In this document: piece after piece, positions 36,801 to 51,800 of the stretch
How positions within the stretch are numbered: position 1 is the first letter of the stretch
Layout: every line of letters begins with the position of its first letter
NCBI RefSeq assembly: GCF_963855985.1
Contig: NC_087117.1
Span: 625,001-689,000 of the forward strand
Source: Ostrinia nubilalis
Taxonomy: Eukaryota > Arthropoda > Insecta > Lepidoptera > Crambidae
DNA length: 64,000 bases
Reading direction: 5' to 3'
The notes under the pieces: model-generated
Database searches by the model: none
What the model was told of the DNA's origin: nothing
What the model saw: the letters and a program-made list of their open reading frames with translations, nothing else
Position numbers and translations under genes: made by a program

Positions 36801-39800
36801 ATTTGGTATTACCTATATTTACGTCACAAGGCCATAAGTTAAGAATGCCAAGATTTGGAAGTTTAACTTGGCTTGTCTTCTGAACTGGCACTCATTAAGA
36901 TTCAAGTCGACAACTTATGACTGTGTCATTAGTCTAGGCGCAGACCACCGATTTTTATTTGGCCGATACCAAATCTTTGTAATGTGCGCAATCTCATACA
37001 TTTCCATGCTGATTAACAGCCCGACCCAACTATCGGCCAACTAAAAGTCGGTGGTTTGTGCCTAGGCTTAGAAATCTGACAATTTGTTAAAACATAATGG
37101 CAATCTACAAAGAGGTTGATAAATGCAGAATCTTCTATTATTACATTTACATACTTTACTTCATCAAAGGTACCTTACAGAAATTACAATATAGGCATCT
37201 TAACATTCTGTGTACAAGTTATTCGGGTTTATTTGTTAGAAGAAACACCAGTTTCTATGGTTGGCTAGTCACATTTGAACTTGATGGGATTACGAGTACC
37301 TATTCTTACACGTCTCAATAATTAAATACTTAATTATGTCTAAAATTAAATACTCACAGCACTTCAAGGCTCTTCAGATGCTCCAGCGCCTTCTCATCCA
37401 CACACTTGAGCTGGTTCCCATCAAGATGGAGGCTCTTCAGCGCCGTCAGCCCACGGAAGGTGCGCCGGCTTATTGCGGTCAGCTCGTTCCTGCTTAGGTC
37501 TCTGGAATGTACAGGTAATGTTAGAAATAGGCAGGTGGGATGCCAAACGTATCGTCAGCAGAATATGAGTAGACTGTGAGAGGGAACGTGAAGAGAGACT
37601 GCATGATGAGTTTATAATGACAGTGAGGCATTTAAACTTTTTAAGACCAGTGCAGATGGACAGAAAAAAATAAATAAAAAAAAATCTCCGAAAAGTACAC
37701 AGGCACTGACTTAACACTCAAGGTGTGCGGAAAAAATAGTACCTCGTCTGCGTAGGCTTTTTACGTTAACCCTGAGACATAAGATTTTAAACTTTCGCGT
37801 TCCATTTCAACTAAAATAGTAATAAAGAACTTATGGACATCGAGTAAAAAAAAAAGCCTAAGAAATAATAATAATAAAGTCCTTTATTGCTTCTACAACA
37901 TACTTATTCTAGTTACAATAATGTTGATTGACATAATATTATGAGGAAGCAATTGGAGGTGGCTCAGCGAATGCTGCCTGAAAAATACTCAGGCTGCGCT
38001 GATTTTCAGCCACTCCCATTTCTCTATAGGTCTTATGCGAGAATTGGGTAATGAGGGCTAATAGTAATACATTTACAAGTGGCAATTAAAAAAAAATAAC
38101 AAGGATGTTAACTAAATTTAAATAGTAAGACACGAGCCGCCAGTCTGCTTGTGACCACGGCTGCAGCATCGCAGATTCGCAGCCGAAACGTCAAGCCAGA
38201 GTACATAGTGTAACTCATTAATAAACGTCGCGTTAAGTCGTAAGTTCGTGTCTTACTATTTTGAGACAGCTTCGTGAAAATAATATGGCTGAGAAGAAGC
38301 AGCGTCAGCAACTCGGCCATTTTGTCGGCCTCTTCTCATAAAAAATACTAAATTTGAATTTGGATCTTCTACCACAAGGTAGATCGACAACCTCATAACG
38401 ACAGCAGGAAGGCGCTGGATGCAGGCCGCTACCAACCGTGCGATGTGGAAGTCATTGGGGGAGGCCTATGTTCAGCAGTGGACGTCCTGTGGCTGAAATG
38501 ATAAATTATGATGAATTTGGGTGAATAAGGTAAGCTAAGGATACCGAAATGCAGTAAATAAATATTGTTCTCTCTCACAGTCATCGGCTGACAATACGTT
38601 TGGTTTTTTCTTGGCCAAATGCCAAGCTCTGGACATCCATTGGGGTAAGCGTCAGGGGTTAAGAGGGTTAGCTGACACCATGTTAGGACGTAGCATAGAA
38701 CGAAGGTATTTTGAAATGTTGTAAAGGATATAAAATATGATGATGTATAATGTTTTTAGAATGATTCAAGTACGTAATACTGTATCCTGTATCCTAACTG
38801 AGAAAATAAAACTACTGCTATTTCGAATTCAATTAGCAGTTTTCTTTGTAAGTAGGTATACTCGTACCTAGAAGTGAGCCTTAAGTATTTTTTGTATGTG
38901 AACACACAATACTTTACTAAACACATCTTTCAGGAAAGAACGAAAATATTTGATGTGTCACATACGCAAAATGTCAGATACTCATTGGCAGAATTGCAAA
39001 AGCCCAGAACCGAGATACGCAAAAAATTTGATGTACCTACACAGAAGACCGTACGTGGAATGGGACACGGAACCATTGAGATATAATGTAATGTACCTAC
39101 TAGTAATATTACTTCAATGCATGGAACGCTGAATGTCAGACACGTATAATGGTAAGATACCTACACAAAATGCTAGACATAGGTACCTACGAACTGTAGG
39201 TACCTACGAACGATCTTCTAATGACAAACGAAAAATGCTCACAACTTAACTACGAATTCTCACCGCTAATTTCCCTCGCAAATCTCTACTTCAAAAGTAG
39301 CCTAATCAAAAAGGCTTGTCCACAATTTCGATTACAAAGTTTCAATCAACAACTCCTCAACCACTGGAACCCTGAGACTTGGCTAATTAAGGGGTAGGAT
39401 CGTTTGCACGCGATCTCCCCGTTTTACTTGTAAAATATTCATAGTGGAGAAGCGAGAGGATTGTATGGACATGACCTCTAATATTAATAAACTATAGGCC
39501 GATAGAACATGTAGTCCACGGGAACTGTAAGGGCACTTTTAAATAAGATGTTTTTGAAACATTTGTAAAATAAGTTTATAAAAGTCAACAAGCAAATTAA
39601 ATAGAGTCTTTAAGTATTACAAGAACTACCTATTGTATTATTATTCTGTTAAACGGCTTCAATATTGGTGTGTATTTAAAGCACAATGCTTTCGCCAATG
39701 TGGAGTGTTAAAAAGAGACATGGTGGACGATGGAGTTTGTAACGGAAAAATAATGAAGAGTGGATACATTTTTTACGACGTTTGCGAAACTAAAGACGGT

Positions 39801-42800
39801 GTAGGTAGAGTTTATGGCAAGGGTTTTTAGAGTTATAATTCTTGTAATCTTGGCTCTACGTGAGATTTGATAACATTTTAAGCGAGCCAAATGTTCTTGT
39901 ATTTACAACAATTTACATGAAAATGTTTTGGGGGGATGTTTCTTGTATGGTACCCAATCACCCCATAGTACTACAATACTTGCTTATTTCGAGACTACCA
40001 GCTGTTTAAAAGTTGGACATAGTCAGGTCCACACTAAGCCTTCCCACCCGTGGGGTCGGCAAATTGTTTCCTATCATGAATAATAGAGCTGCTCTCAAAT
40101 TGGGCGGTGAGACTTTACGAGCTTTAGCGAGCTTTTTATTGGAGGTCGCTTTACTTCGGCTTAGAGCTTGCGAATAGGATGGAATTCTGATTTAAGCTAC
40201 TAGATTTTGCTAGTGGCTTTGCACGCATGGATTGAAATTGATATATACTAATACAAAGCTGAAGAGTTTGTTTGATTGAACGCGCTAATCTCAGGAAGTA
40301 CTGGTCTGATTTGAAAAAATATTTTTGTGTTGGATAGCCTATTTATCGAGGAAGGCTTTGGGCTATTCATCATTACCCTACAACCAATAGGGGCGGTGCA
40401 GTAAAGAAAAATGTTGCAAAAACGGGAAATATTATTCAAACTATTTTCACGCGTAGGAAGTCGCGGGCACAGCTAGTAAATTATAGCCTGTATGTTATTC
40501 TGGTGTTCAAAGAACATTACAGTAAAGTTTTATATAAATCCGTTGAGTAGTTTTTGCGTGAGAGAGTTACAAACATACCTACATCGATCCATTCTCACAA
40601 ACTTTGGTACGAATACGAAAACAGCGCTGGTAGGGCAAAAAAAAGAATGAGACATGTATAGGCTCCTTAAGAGCATTTGACGATTTGTGAGTACTAATTT
40701 AATTAGTCTAAACAAATAAAGAAAATTTTGATTTTGATTTTCTTGTTTCACTGCTAGGATAGGGTACAACGAATTAAAATGACTTCACAGTAAAGATGTC
40801 AGAGTATTTTGAGCCAAAATACCTAAATACACCAATTTTCTGTTATTATCGACGACCAATGCCAGACAATTATTTGGTCAATATTGGTTACTAACATGCC
40901 GTTATTAACAAGCCGTTAGAACGAAAATAGATAGTATTGATTATTCCTCAGACGATGTTGGATGTCAGGTTAATAAATTAAGAAATCAGTATTAATGGAC
41001 TCTCTATTTGAAACTGCTCCTGAATCGAATGTACCTACTACTACTATTTCTATCTATTTATTTATATTAACCGGCAGACAGTGGTGACTGAGTTTGTTGC
41101 GGCGCTTCTTCTCAGCACTTGCCAAATGTTGGTCTCGAAGCGCTGGTAGGGTAAAAAGATTATGAGACATGTAGAGGCTCCTTAAGAGCATATGACGATT
41201 TGTAAGAACTATTTATTAGTCTAAACAAATAAAGAAATTTTGACTTTGACTTTGACTTTGCCTAGCTAACACCAGCACCTACCTATACAGAAAATTTATT
41301 GAAAAAGAGGCTGACAATAGTGACTGAGTTTCTTGCGCTGCTTCTTCTCAGCACTGGCTCACACTACTGTCACAAAGTAATAGTGCCTTTAAAAGAACAC
41401 TCAAATCCCAAATTTCAAGACAATAATGTGGGCTGATACCGAAAAGAAGTAAGTAGAGCAAAGAAAAGAAGTTATTCAAAGAAAATGTAACAATCACGTT
41501 TAAAGAAGTTTGACTGCCATTAAACAAAAGAAGAAGAAGAAAAACTGACATTCAGTCCACAGACAAGCAATTAGAATCAAGTGACAGCTGTCAATTTACC
41601 ACCACTTGAATTTTTCCTCTTTTCCATTCACCCTGAGCAGTTGTGTATTTGAAAAACCCAATAATACCCGTCGGAAAATCTTCAAGAGTCCTGAAACGTT
41701 TCAAACCCAGCCGAAACCACAAAGAAGGCATTGTTTTTGGATTGCTTCAGAAGTCGAGAGGTCCATTAGACGCCATTTTGGATTTGGCAAATGGCGGACG
41801 GATTAGTTGGCGGGAAACTTTTAGTGCTGCTTTTTTAGGTTAGTTTTTTCGGAAACGCTTTAGTGTTTTGAATCTAAACTGTTTTTGGGGAACAAGTGCG
41901 AAATAACACGGAATTTAATTGTTTAAAATCTTATTGTGAAGACAAGAATTCAATTAAACTTTCTGACTGAGTTTTAGAACCATTTTGGAAGTACCTAGGT
42001 GACTGTCACCAACGAAAAGTTCGAATGTAACAACTCAATTAAAAAGATGTAACAAAGCGTTTATTATGATTTGAAAATTAAATAATTGATTATTGTTAGT
42101 TTTTCAACCTTTACATAGGTTTTACACGTTTGGTGTAAACTCGCACTAAGCACAGTGTTTCTCTCGCTCACTCACAATCGGCTAAATAAATCCCTAAGTT
42201 AATATTATAAATGCGAAAGTAATTTGTCTGCCTGTGTCGCTTTCACGCCTAAACCACTGAGCTAATTTTGATGGGCAAAGAGATAGTTTGAGTCCCGGGA
42301 AGGGACATAGGATAGTTTTTATCCCGGTTTTTGAAACAGGGACGCGCGCGATCAAGTTTTTCTGTGACAGACAAATTTTAACGCGGGCATAGCCGCGGGC
42401 GGAAAGCTAGTTACTCATAAATGTCAAAAACATGAAGAAAAACATCTCAGGACAACCTGTCTAAAACAAAAAGTGTTTGACCCTATCTATCTAGCCCAGA
42501 CGAAAGTCATTAATCTGTGGGACAGCCGCCATCTTGCGGAGCGCGGGAAGCTGCAAATGGCGGATTACGGCGAAAGCTTTTACTTGTCCCGCGGTTTTAT
42601 ATTATTTTTTCTCCGAGAGGATGCGACTGTTTTTGAAGTGAGGGAGGTTTGTCAAGTTCGCGTTGTGCTAATTGATTGGTTAACTTCTGTGGACGCGAAG
42701 TACTTAATTAGAAGTGGACAGCACGAATTTTTTGCTGCAAAATACCTCCTTTTTTTGAAAATTATAAATAACTTGTAAAAATCGAACTGCCTAAGGCGGG

Positions 42801-45800
42801 AATTGAACCCACGACCTTCCGCTTGCCGGGCTTTTTTTTTGCTTGACTCTTAACGCTAAAAATTAAATAACTAAAATACCTCCTATTAATTAGGTCCTGA
42901 ATTGCTAGTGTCTTGCTTTATTTCCTATAGTTAGTTATACTATGTTCAGCAGTGGACGTTCTATGGCTGAAATGATGATGATGATACTTAATTAACATAC
43001 CTACACCTACCTATAATTAATATACCTACCTATAGCTTGAAAATCTTATGTTATGTTTTATTCTTGTAGCATCAAGCCTTGTCAACTTTTCGGTCAACTA
43101 GCTTTTTCCGCGGTTTCACCCGTTCATCCATCCATCCCCACAAAATTTCACTGTCTGGTACCTTAAATATGTAAAAGTATTTCCATTTTATATTTTCAAC
43201 ACAGCATTAAAGACATTTTCCTTAATCACGAAAGAAAACTTGGACATTGTCTTCAAAACTCTCATTAATACACTAATTATAACCCTTCGCGGAGTAATTC
43301 AGTTGCGGAGTTACCAAAAATCCTGCCAAATTGCTTTCAGCCGCCATTTTGTGGCGCAACAAGATGGCGGTGTTTCCTGTCATAGATTAAACAGAAAAAC
43401 CAATGCAGATTACAGAACCATTTAGATCATTGGTTACCAAACTTATTAGAGACGCGCCCCCTTTCGACCATATAAAAGCAAACTTGGCGGCGCAGAACAA
43501 GGCGAAAAAAATCGGAATAAAACGCGAAGCTCAAGACCGAACGCGATGGAGGACTGTTGTGACGCCCTCTGCCCCATCTAGGGGATCTATGTATGTAAGA
43601 CATTAACACCCGTATTCACAAACGATGCTTGCTTAAGTGAAGCAGCAAATTAAACGCACAGCGTTGAATAGAGCTCTGTGATTGATTCGTGTGTGACTCT
43701 GTGCGTTCACGCGTAATATTTGTGATTACGGGCGTAAGTCAAGTTATTTCACGAAAGATTTTCTTGAGCTGGCTGTTATCCCACGAGCTACGCCAAGATG
43801 GCGCCTCCCGAATCGCGGCTCATCACGCTAATTGCTTAAATTAATTATTGTTTAAGACACTCGGTTTTAGTTACCCTCAGGGCGAACGTGTTGCAATTGG
43901 GATATAATTACTAATTGAGTACATTTCGCTGGCTTTTGGCGGATTGGGATTACTTCTGGGTCAGATGATAAGGTTTAAGATACAGATATGAGCACCTACA
44001 GAAGTACCTAAAGAAATAAAAGTAATTGAATTTGTGCAATATTAACAATATTAGAGACCCGCCCCGGTTTTGGACGGATTCAATGTATTATGCCTTGAAT
44101 CGCTCTATATTAAAATCCGTTGCATAGTTTAAAAGTTTGCATATAGACGGCGGGAGCGACTTTGTTTTATACTATGTAAAGATGACGTTGAAGAAAATTA
44201 ATAATTTATATGCTAGATCCGTGTAGTTCTGGCAGAATAAATTAGGACCACTCACACTCTTCCCATTAAGGCGATTAAGAGACAATTATGCGAGCATCAG
44301 GCCTCTCCAGGTTCTGGAGTGGAGGCCACGTACCGACACAAGGTGGATCGACGACCTCATAAAGGTAGCAGGAAGGCGCTGGATGCAGTCCGCCACCAAC
44401 CGGCCTTTGTGGAAATCATTGGGGGAGGCCTATGTTCAGCAGTGGACGTCCTATGGCTGAGATGATGATGATGATGGTGATCCTGAGGCCTCTTCAACCC
44501 GTCTGATCAGCCTGGGGAGTGTAGGCCAAATCCTTCATTTGCCTGAGCTCCGTGCTCTAGCAGTGATGATGATGATGATAATGCGCTCTACAAACAATAA
44601 TGTCGTTCATAGTCTGTGCCATGATTACACAAAACTACATGAGACAATGGAAGTTTTTCTCGGATTTCCTGTGTTATGATTTTGGAAGAATCGATTGATC
44701 AACATGTTTTAAGTTTAAGACTCATAAGTAGGTAACTCATAAGCAGGAAGACGCTGAACGCAGGCCACTACCAACCATTCATTGTGGAAATCTCAAGTCA
44801 TTGGGGGAGGCCTATGTTCAGCAGTGGACGCCCTAGGTCTAAAATAATGATAAGTAAGTAGGTAACTGTTGTTTAACAGGTATTTAGTGGACATCTTAAT
44901 CAATTTAAATTCTTTTTATGAGGTGGCAAAACTGAAATTCTTGAGTATTAACGTCAACTCTCCAAATGTAGCGTCTCTCATTTTCACAGTTGGGACGAGG
45001 CCTGTCCCTACAGTTCTGCAGTTGGACGTTTAAATAGGTAGACTTTTTTTTTAAACTGTAGATCTATTCAAGCACTACAGACAGATAGAGAAAGGTAATC
45101 CGTCATTGGACCCGCAACGAAATTAATACCCGTATTCACAAACATTACTATGAGGTTTCACAGTCTGCGTGGACGTACAAGGTGACACACGATCCAAACA
45201 CAGAGCTCTATTCAACGCTGTGCGTTCGATTTGCTGCTTCACTTAAGCAAGCATCGTTTGTGAATACAGGCGTAAGTACAAAATAGGAGGTCGCAAGCAA
45301 GATAGGGTTCTTTCAATTGAATTTTTTATGACACACATACCTACCTCCAGCCTTTTCGATTTACACGCGAAAATATTCATCGAAATCCATGTGAAATTCA
45401 GGAGAACCTTAAAATAAATCGCCAGTAATCCTCGATCGCTACCCTCCTCAAGTTTTCAGGAGTAATGTGTTTCGGCTAGAAGATTGACGTTCCGTTTTAC
45501 TGAAGGTGTTTTATGGATGGGATTTGTTGACGGGAATTGAAAATATCTTACTACGTAAATTGGAAAACTCCCCATACAGAAATATAAAATAAACATTTAC
45601 TGACCGAGATTGGTTCAAAAGTCGATATGCCAGCAGGCCTGTTCATCTCCGCGAGTTTGCATCAAAAACAAAACACGCGCGACTACCCCTCCTGAGATAC
45701 TTAATCGACAGGACCATCACGAGCGAGTATTGACGCACGCACGTGTATTCTTCACCCATTTGCATTGTAAAGACAATAAACTATGAACATGTAAAAACGG

Positions 45801-48800
45801 TGGTGTAATTAGTACTGTGCAGTATTTTAACTTCCTGAATAATAATAGAAACACAAAATATAATTCATGCTTATTCATGTATTTCCTCAGCCATTTTCCG
45901 CAGTTTGGCACCTCACGTCACACATCATTTTACCGAAGTCAGCCCTATGGCTTCGGCGCAGTACCGATCACTGACGTTTGTCAACAAAATGGCGCTCAGA
46001 CAGACAGACTTGACTTTGGAGTAAGTATAAATAGGTAAATGAAATTACAACATAGATTTATTTTGGGGCTAGATGGCGCTGTGTGAGACTGTCCAAAGAT
46101 ATTTATATTATTTATTTATTTACTTTATTTATTTATTTATCAAAAATAAACTATCTACATAACATAAGTAAGTATATGTATTAATGTATAAAATTCGCAG
46201 GTAGACCGAGCGAAAAACATTGTTCTACGGAGCTCATTAGACGGAGGCACTTCCGGGGCGACAAAATGGCGGGCGCACTTCCGGTTAGGGAGGGGACATG
46301 TAATCGATATATCGATATCGAAATTGTACATGGTATGATACACGAATAGGCAAAAATGGCAGCCGAGCTGGTAAAAATCAATGCGACATGTACTGGCTAT
46401 TAGAGCCAGTTTAAGATTTGACAACTACACTTTGATCTTCTAAATAATTAATTTACCAACTGGTGTTTCGATACTTATTGGTGATCAAATAAATAAATAC
46501 CTAGTCGTCAGTTTAGTTTCCACTGCAGGAACACGACCCTCTCTAATTTACCAGAGGCAAATTAATGATTAAGAATACATTCCGCACACTGATCAGATAA
46601 GTCGGAGTGGCTTATTTTTGCAATTTTTCAAACTTTACTAATAGTCAAAACTGACGAAGGGGTTAAAAGTTTAGAACTATCGATCCAATTGATTGACTCG
46701 ATTGCTTTCATATCGATATCATCATCTACTTATCGATAAGTACTGCACATCACTAGCGCCTTCAAAGCCAATACCGTCTGTCGTTCTTCCGGAGCGATAT
46801 CGCAACTTTGATCACTTCGCGTCACTACCAAAGTACCAAGGACAAAGCTTTGTGATCGACTCTGAGGGTAGAACAATCAGAGAACTTGTATGGAATCCTG
46901 GTAGAGACGGCAAATCATGGTACAAATACTACGGCATCTTAACTATGTCACTAAAATCAAAATTTATTGAAGCGTTTAAAGTTTTCTTTTCAAGATTTAA
47001 GTACGTAGTATTTCTAGTAATAAATAGGTAGGACAAAGTTTCTTTCGCCAGTTCTTCTTAGCACCAAGCTATTTTTAGGACTTGTAAATAACAATTGCCC
47101 TAATAAGGCAAATCATCTATACTAATATTATAAATGCGAAAGTAACTCTGTCTGTCTGTCTGTCTCTCTTTCACGCCACTGAACAGATTTTAATGAAATT
47201 TGGCATAGAGATAGTTTGAGTCCCGGGAAAGGACATAGGATAGTTTTTATCCCGGTTTTTGAAACAAGGACGCGCGCGATAAAGTTTTTCTGTGACAGAC
47301 AAATACACGCGGGCGAAGCCGTGGGCGGAAAGCTAGTTCTAATATAAATAATTTGAATTAGTTAAAGACGGATACGTTCCTCAGTCAAAACTTCTTATTT
47401 TTCTCATCAACAAATTTCTTTATTCAATTAGGTACCAACAAAGGTACAAACAAACAAAGCAAAGATTATGGATTACTTATCTGTACTAATATAATATTTC
47501 AATGCGAAAGTATGGATAAATAAGAAGAAGATAGATAAGATCGAATTTATTTTCAGACCTGAGACGAGGCCCCATAAAATTATGAGTTGAGAAGTTTTTA
47601 TCCCGGCTTAAAAAATGTGAACTCATGCGGGAAAATCTTCGAGTATGCACTTATATACATACATTATATTTTACAAATATTTTGGTCGCCCCGATACAAA
47701 GATAGACATAATACCCCAAAGAAAACCCATGTCCCCAGCCATCCAACCACCTCAGCAAAGTTCACAATCCTCGGCTGCACCCCCCGGAACGTCTTAAACT
47801 ACAATGGAGGCGAAAATTGCGAAGGAATCTCCCGAGGGACATGCGGACTGACGCGAGCATCACAGACTACTATAGTTCTAGACTCTAATGCCCGTCTTCA
47901 CAAACATTACTATGAGGTTTCACAGTGCGCGTGGACGCACAGGGTGACACACGAACCAATCACAGAACTCTATTCAACGTTGTGCGTTCGTTTGCTGTTT
48001 CATAGTTTGTGAATACGGGCGTAAGGCTGGGTTGCATCACCAAACTTTAACAGTAAGTATGTTTAACAATAACCGGTGTTATTGTCGACATTTTTGTATG
48101 GAGTTTGACAGATTTTTGACGTTTGTTAAAGTTAAAGTAAAATGGTGCAACTCAATCTATACTTTTGTTAGTTGACTAGCTTTTACCCGCGGACGCGTTA
48201 CTCCTGTCGTAAAAAATCAAAAAAGCTCATAAAACTAATTTTATTTTTGCAAAAAGCACTTTTATAAGCCCCAGTATTAACCCTACTACCAGGCCTGTTC
48301 ATCTCCGCGAGTTTACATCGAAAACAAAACACGCACGATGGCCCCCTACAGGATTACTATTCGACAAGGCCTCACATACGAGCGAACATTGACTCACGCA
48401 TGCGTATTCTTGTGTATGATGGAAAAAATTAAGAAAATGGTGTACTAAATACTGTGCTGTATTTAACTGCCTAAATAATAATAAAAACACAGAATGTACT
48501 TTTTTAAGTTGCCTGAAGACATGGAGAGGTAAATAAGTAGTTAATATTATTCATGATAATTCATGCTAAATCATGTATTTCCTCCGCCATTTTCTGCAGT
48601 TTGGCACCTCACGTCACATCATTTTACCGAAGTCAGCCCTATAGCTTCGGCGCAGTACCGATTACTGACGTTTGTCAACAAAATGGTGCTTGACTCTTGA
48701 GACAAGCTAAATTACACCATATTGTTAATGACATTGAGCATACATTTTTTTAAATACCTTCGCGAAGTAAAACTTCTGTACGTAGTACTTATTATTCTGT

Positions 48801-51800
48801 GCTACTACCACTGCTACGGGACAATAAATGGGCCAGTGCTGAGAAGAAGCAGCGCAAGAAACTCAGTCACCATTGTCAGCCTCTTTTTTAAGGGCTTACA
48901 GTTTTTAAAATAGTATACATAGTTATACATTTTCAAAACTGAACTGTCGTGTGGAAACACAGAATATGAGCGTTTGAAGTTCAAATAGCTTTGAATAGAT
49001 CGGTTTTTTTTATTAAGACACGTTATTATTAAACGGGATCCTGCACTAAACAGGACATGTCTCCTTTTATTTTCGTCTAAAAATTAAAAGCCTAATTTTA
49101 GAAGCACTTCAAACTCCTTCTATGTTCTTCTGATTAATTTCGCTGGGGGTCCAATGACAGTTCAACTTTCCCCCGGGACAAACTTTAACGTTACATTAAT
49201 GCACTAAAATGTTTTGGCATAACCTTAATTTTTAATTACTTTTTTGTCGTCTATTGCTAGAATTTGTCTGCATACCCCTCAGACGGCGGACGGAGTCTCT
49301 AGTACATAATTCAGGACAACATTTAATTTTACAAGGGCTGCCGGGGTAGTGTGGGAGTTGTTCTTTGTTTTGTTTGTGTTTTTTTAGTTTTTAGAGGGTA
49401 AGATGACGTGACTACACTAAGATAAGTTAAAAAGTAGCTTTTTCCTACGAATGCGTGTTTTCAAAATATATCAATTATTAATTATAGTTTATCCCACCAA
49501 AAACATCTACATAAACATATTTACATAACTTCACAAACTCTACAGTTACTTAATGCTTGAACATTTAGGCTGATTTGCACTATCTTACTTTAACTTTGAC
49601 AAACGTCAAAAATGTGTCAAACTCGCAAACTCCATACAAAAAACACCGGTTATAGTTATTGTTACGGTTAAAATAAGGTTGTGTAACTATCTTACCGTAT
49701 TGCAAATAAGGGAAAGTCGTAGGTAAATAGATCCTAGTCAGTAATATGTTACTTAAATAAGCTACGGCATCACTAATTCACGAACTAAATTTAACAACCT
49801 AGCTTTAGAAACTTTAAAGGTCAATGTATAACCCACTTCATTTTAAGCTGCATGTGTCAAACAAGGCTGTATGTTTCTTTAATAAAGATAAATAAAAATA
49901 AATTGAATATTTATTGATACAGCTTTCAGCCAAACTTTAATCGAACTTGAAAAAAGAGCGTTGAAAACTAACTCTGTATTCAAGGTTCTATATTAAACCG
50001 TTTTAAAACGAATAATTAATGTGTCATCTACATAATTATGTATGAATATAAAAACCCCAACTAAATCCCAAAAAAAAGAACTAGTGTACAAAACCCTTTT
50101 TTCCTGTTAGAAACAAAACTCAAAAGCTCTACCCAGCTTTAGCAATGAGCTTACTCTCAAAGCTTCGGGTATTGTGTGTACGCACGGGCGCTTTAGAGCT
50201 CACCTTTGAAATCGTATACTGCAGGCCACAGAAAGGTAACACTACAGATTTTTTTTAAAACTTTGGGCCAAAATTTGGGAAAACGAGAGGGTTTCATTAG
50301 AAAGATTTAAGATGGAATGTCAGGCGATATTGACATTAAAATTGTCAGAAAGTCAAGATCAGTTTCGCAATAAATGTTTGGCAATTTGCATGCATAAACC
50401 CACACATACATACGTTGTGGAGGTATAATAGACCATGTCATTGCTGCAATTTCTTTTCCTCTCTCCAACAATGGTTTCCGCAGAATAAGCATGACGTGTC
50501 ATGCTCTGGGTTCTACTACCTACCTCCGAGCATGACACATGCTGAGCGGGAGCCATTTTTGGTTCTAACTCCGTATAATTCCAACTTGTTAATTGTAATT
50601 TATGTTCGAACCAAAATAAATGTTTTTCTTTCATTCAGTTTTGCAGTCCACTTCCCGCGACGCCAACTTCAAGTTGTGTCAATCGTCTTCTTCGTCGTCG
50701 TTCGGTCGTCGGTTAATCGATCTGGGAACGTTCCTTGCTACGTTTACCGAGACGTGATCCAATAATCCGGTTACTCCATCTTACATCACTTCTACGACAT
50801 ACGAAGCTCGCCCACTGTCAGATTTTTTAAAATAAGCTAAAGTAAAAGTCATTTCCTTTTTTTACACGAGCTAGGAGCGCGCTACTTTCTGCACAAGCTT
50901 TAGTAGGTACCTATATGGCTAAAATACGCCCTAAAACTTAATGTTGCCAGTTTCTTTGCCTCGCAGTGCACGCCACTTTTATCGTAAACGTCTGGAGGAT
51001 GAAAGGCGCGTGTTATTCCTCGCCTCAGTTAAGTCTGTGATTGTGCCTCTGCTGCTTTAGATTCTACAAAACAACGCTTAAAACGCAATTTAAAATGTAG
51101 AAATTGAGCCAATTAAAGACTTAATTTTTGCTTGAAATTGAAACGTGCTTTGGGCTTGTAATATGCTTCGGGATTGTTAAAACTCATTTATTTATGCAAG
51201 TAGGCTTTTAAAAAGTACTTTTACACGTCCCAGTATTAACCCTACCACTGCTTCGGGACAATAAATGGGCCAGTGCTGAGAAGAAGCAGCGCAAGAAACT
51301 CAGTCACATTGTCAGCCTCCTTGGGTTTGGTTGGCGTTGCACGAAGACATCCCGTTTATTGCAGGAACGGTTTTTTTGTAGGATCCCCTTTTATAGTATC
51401 AATGTTCACACTAACATCCCGTTTGCAGTGTCCCGCAAAAAAACGATCCGTTCGAATTTGTAATTCGAATTTCAAACACACATTTATCTGTGTTCAGACG
51501 ACATCGCAACAGTCCAGTTTTGCGGGATACTGCATTACTGGATCTTTTAATAAGATATCTCTTTCGAAGCCACACAATTTACCCTGCATTTACACTAAAG
51601 TTAAGTTCACTAATTTCACACAATAAACTACCCTTAAAACAAAGCCGGAAAAACCCCCCAACTTAAATTAATTAGTGGCTACGTCACATCCGGGGCAAGA
51701 TGGTGGCGCTTCCCGCGCTACAATTTAATCACTCCCCGTCGAACCGCCTAGCACGTCGGTCGTGCATGGTCTTGCATTTATTACCAAGGATGTTATTTTT

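Noticed and set aside
42473..42778. 101-codon plus-strand frame
   Set aside because: No similarity recognised and composed of intron sequence beside a Helitron-like repeat and a tRNA-like scrap.
46693..47031. Open frame of 112 codons in the large intron
   Set aside because: No recognisable domain, no splice or promoter context, and its end runs into a LINE-like aaaatcaaaattt tail. It may be a transposon scrap but I could not support a gene.
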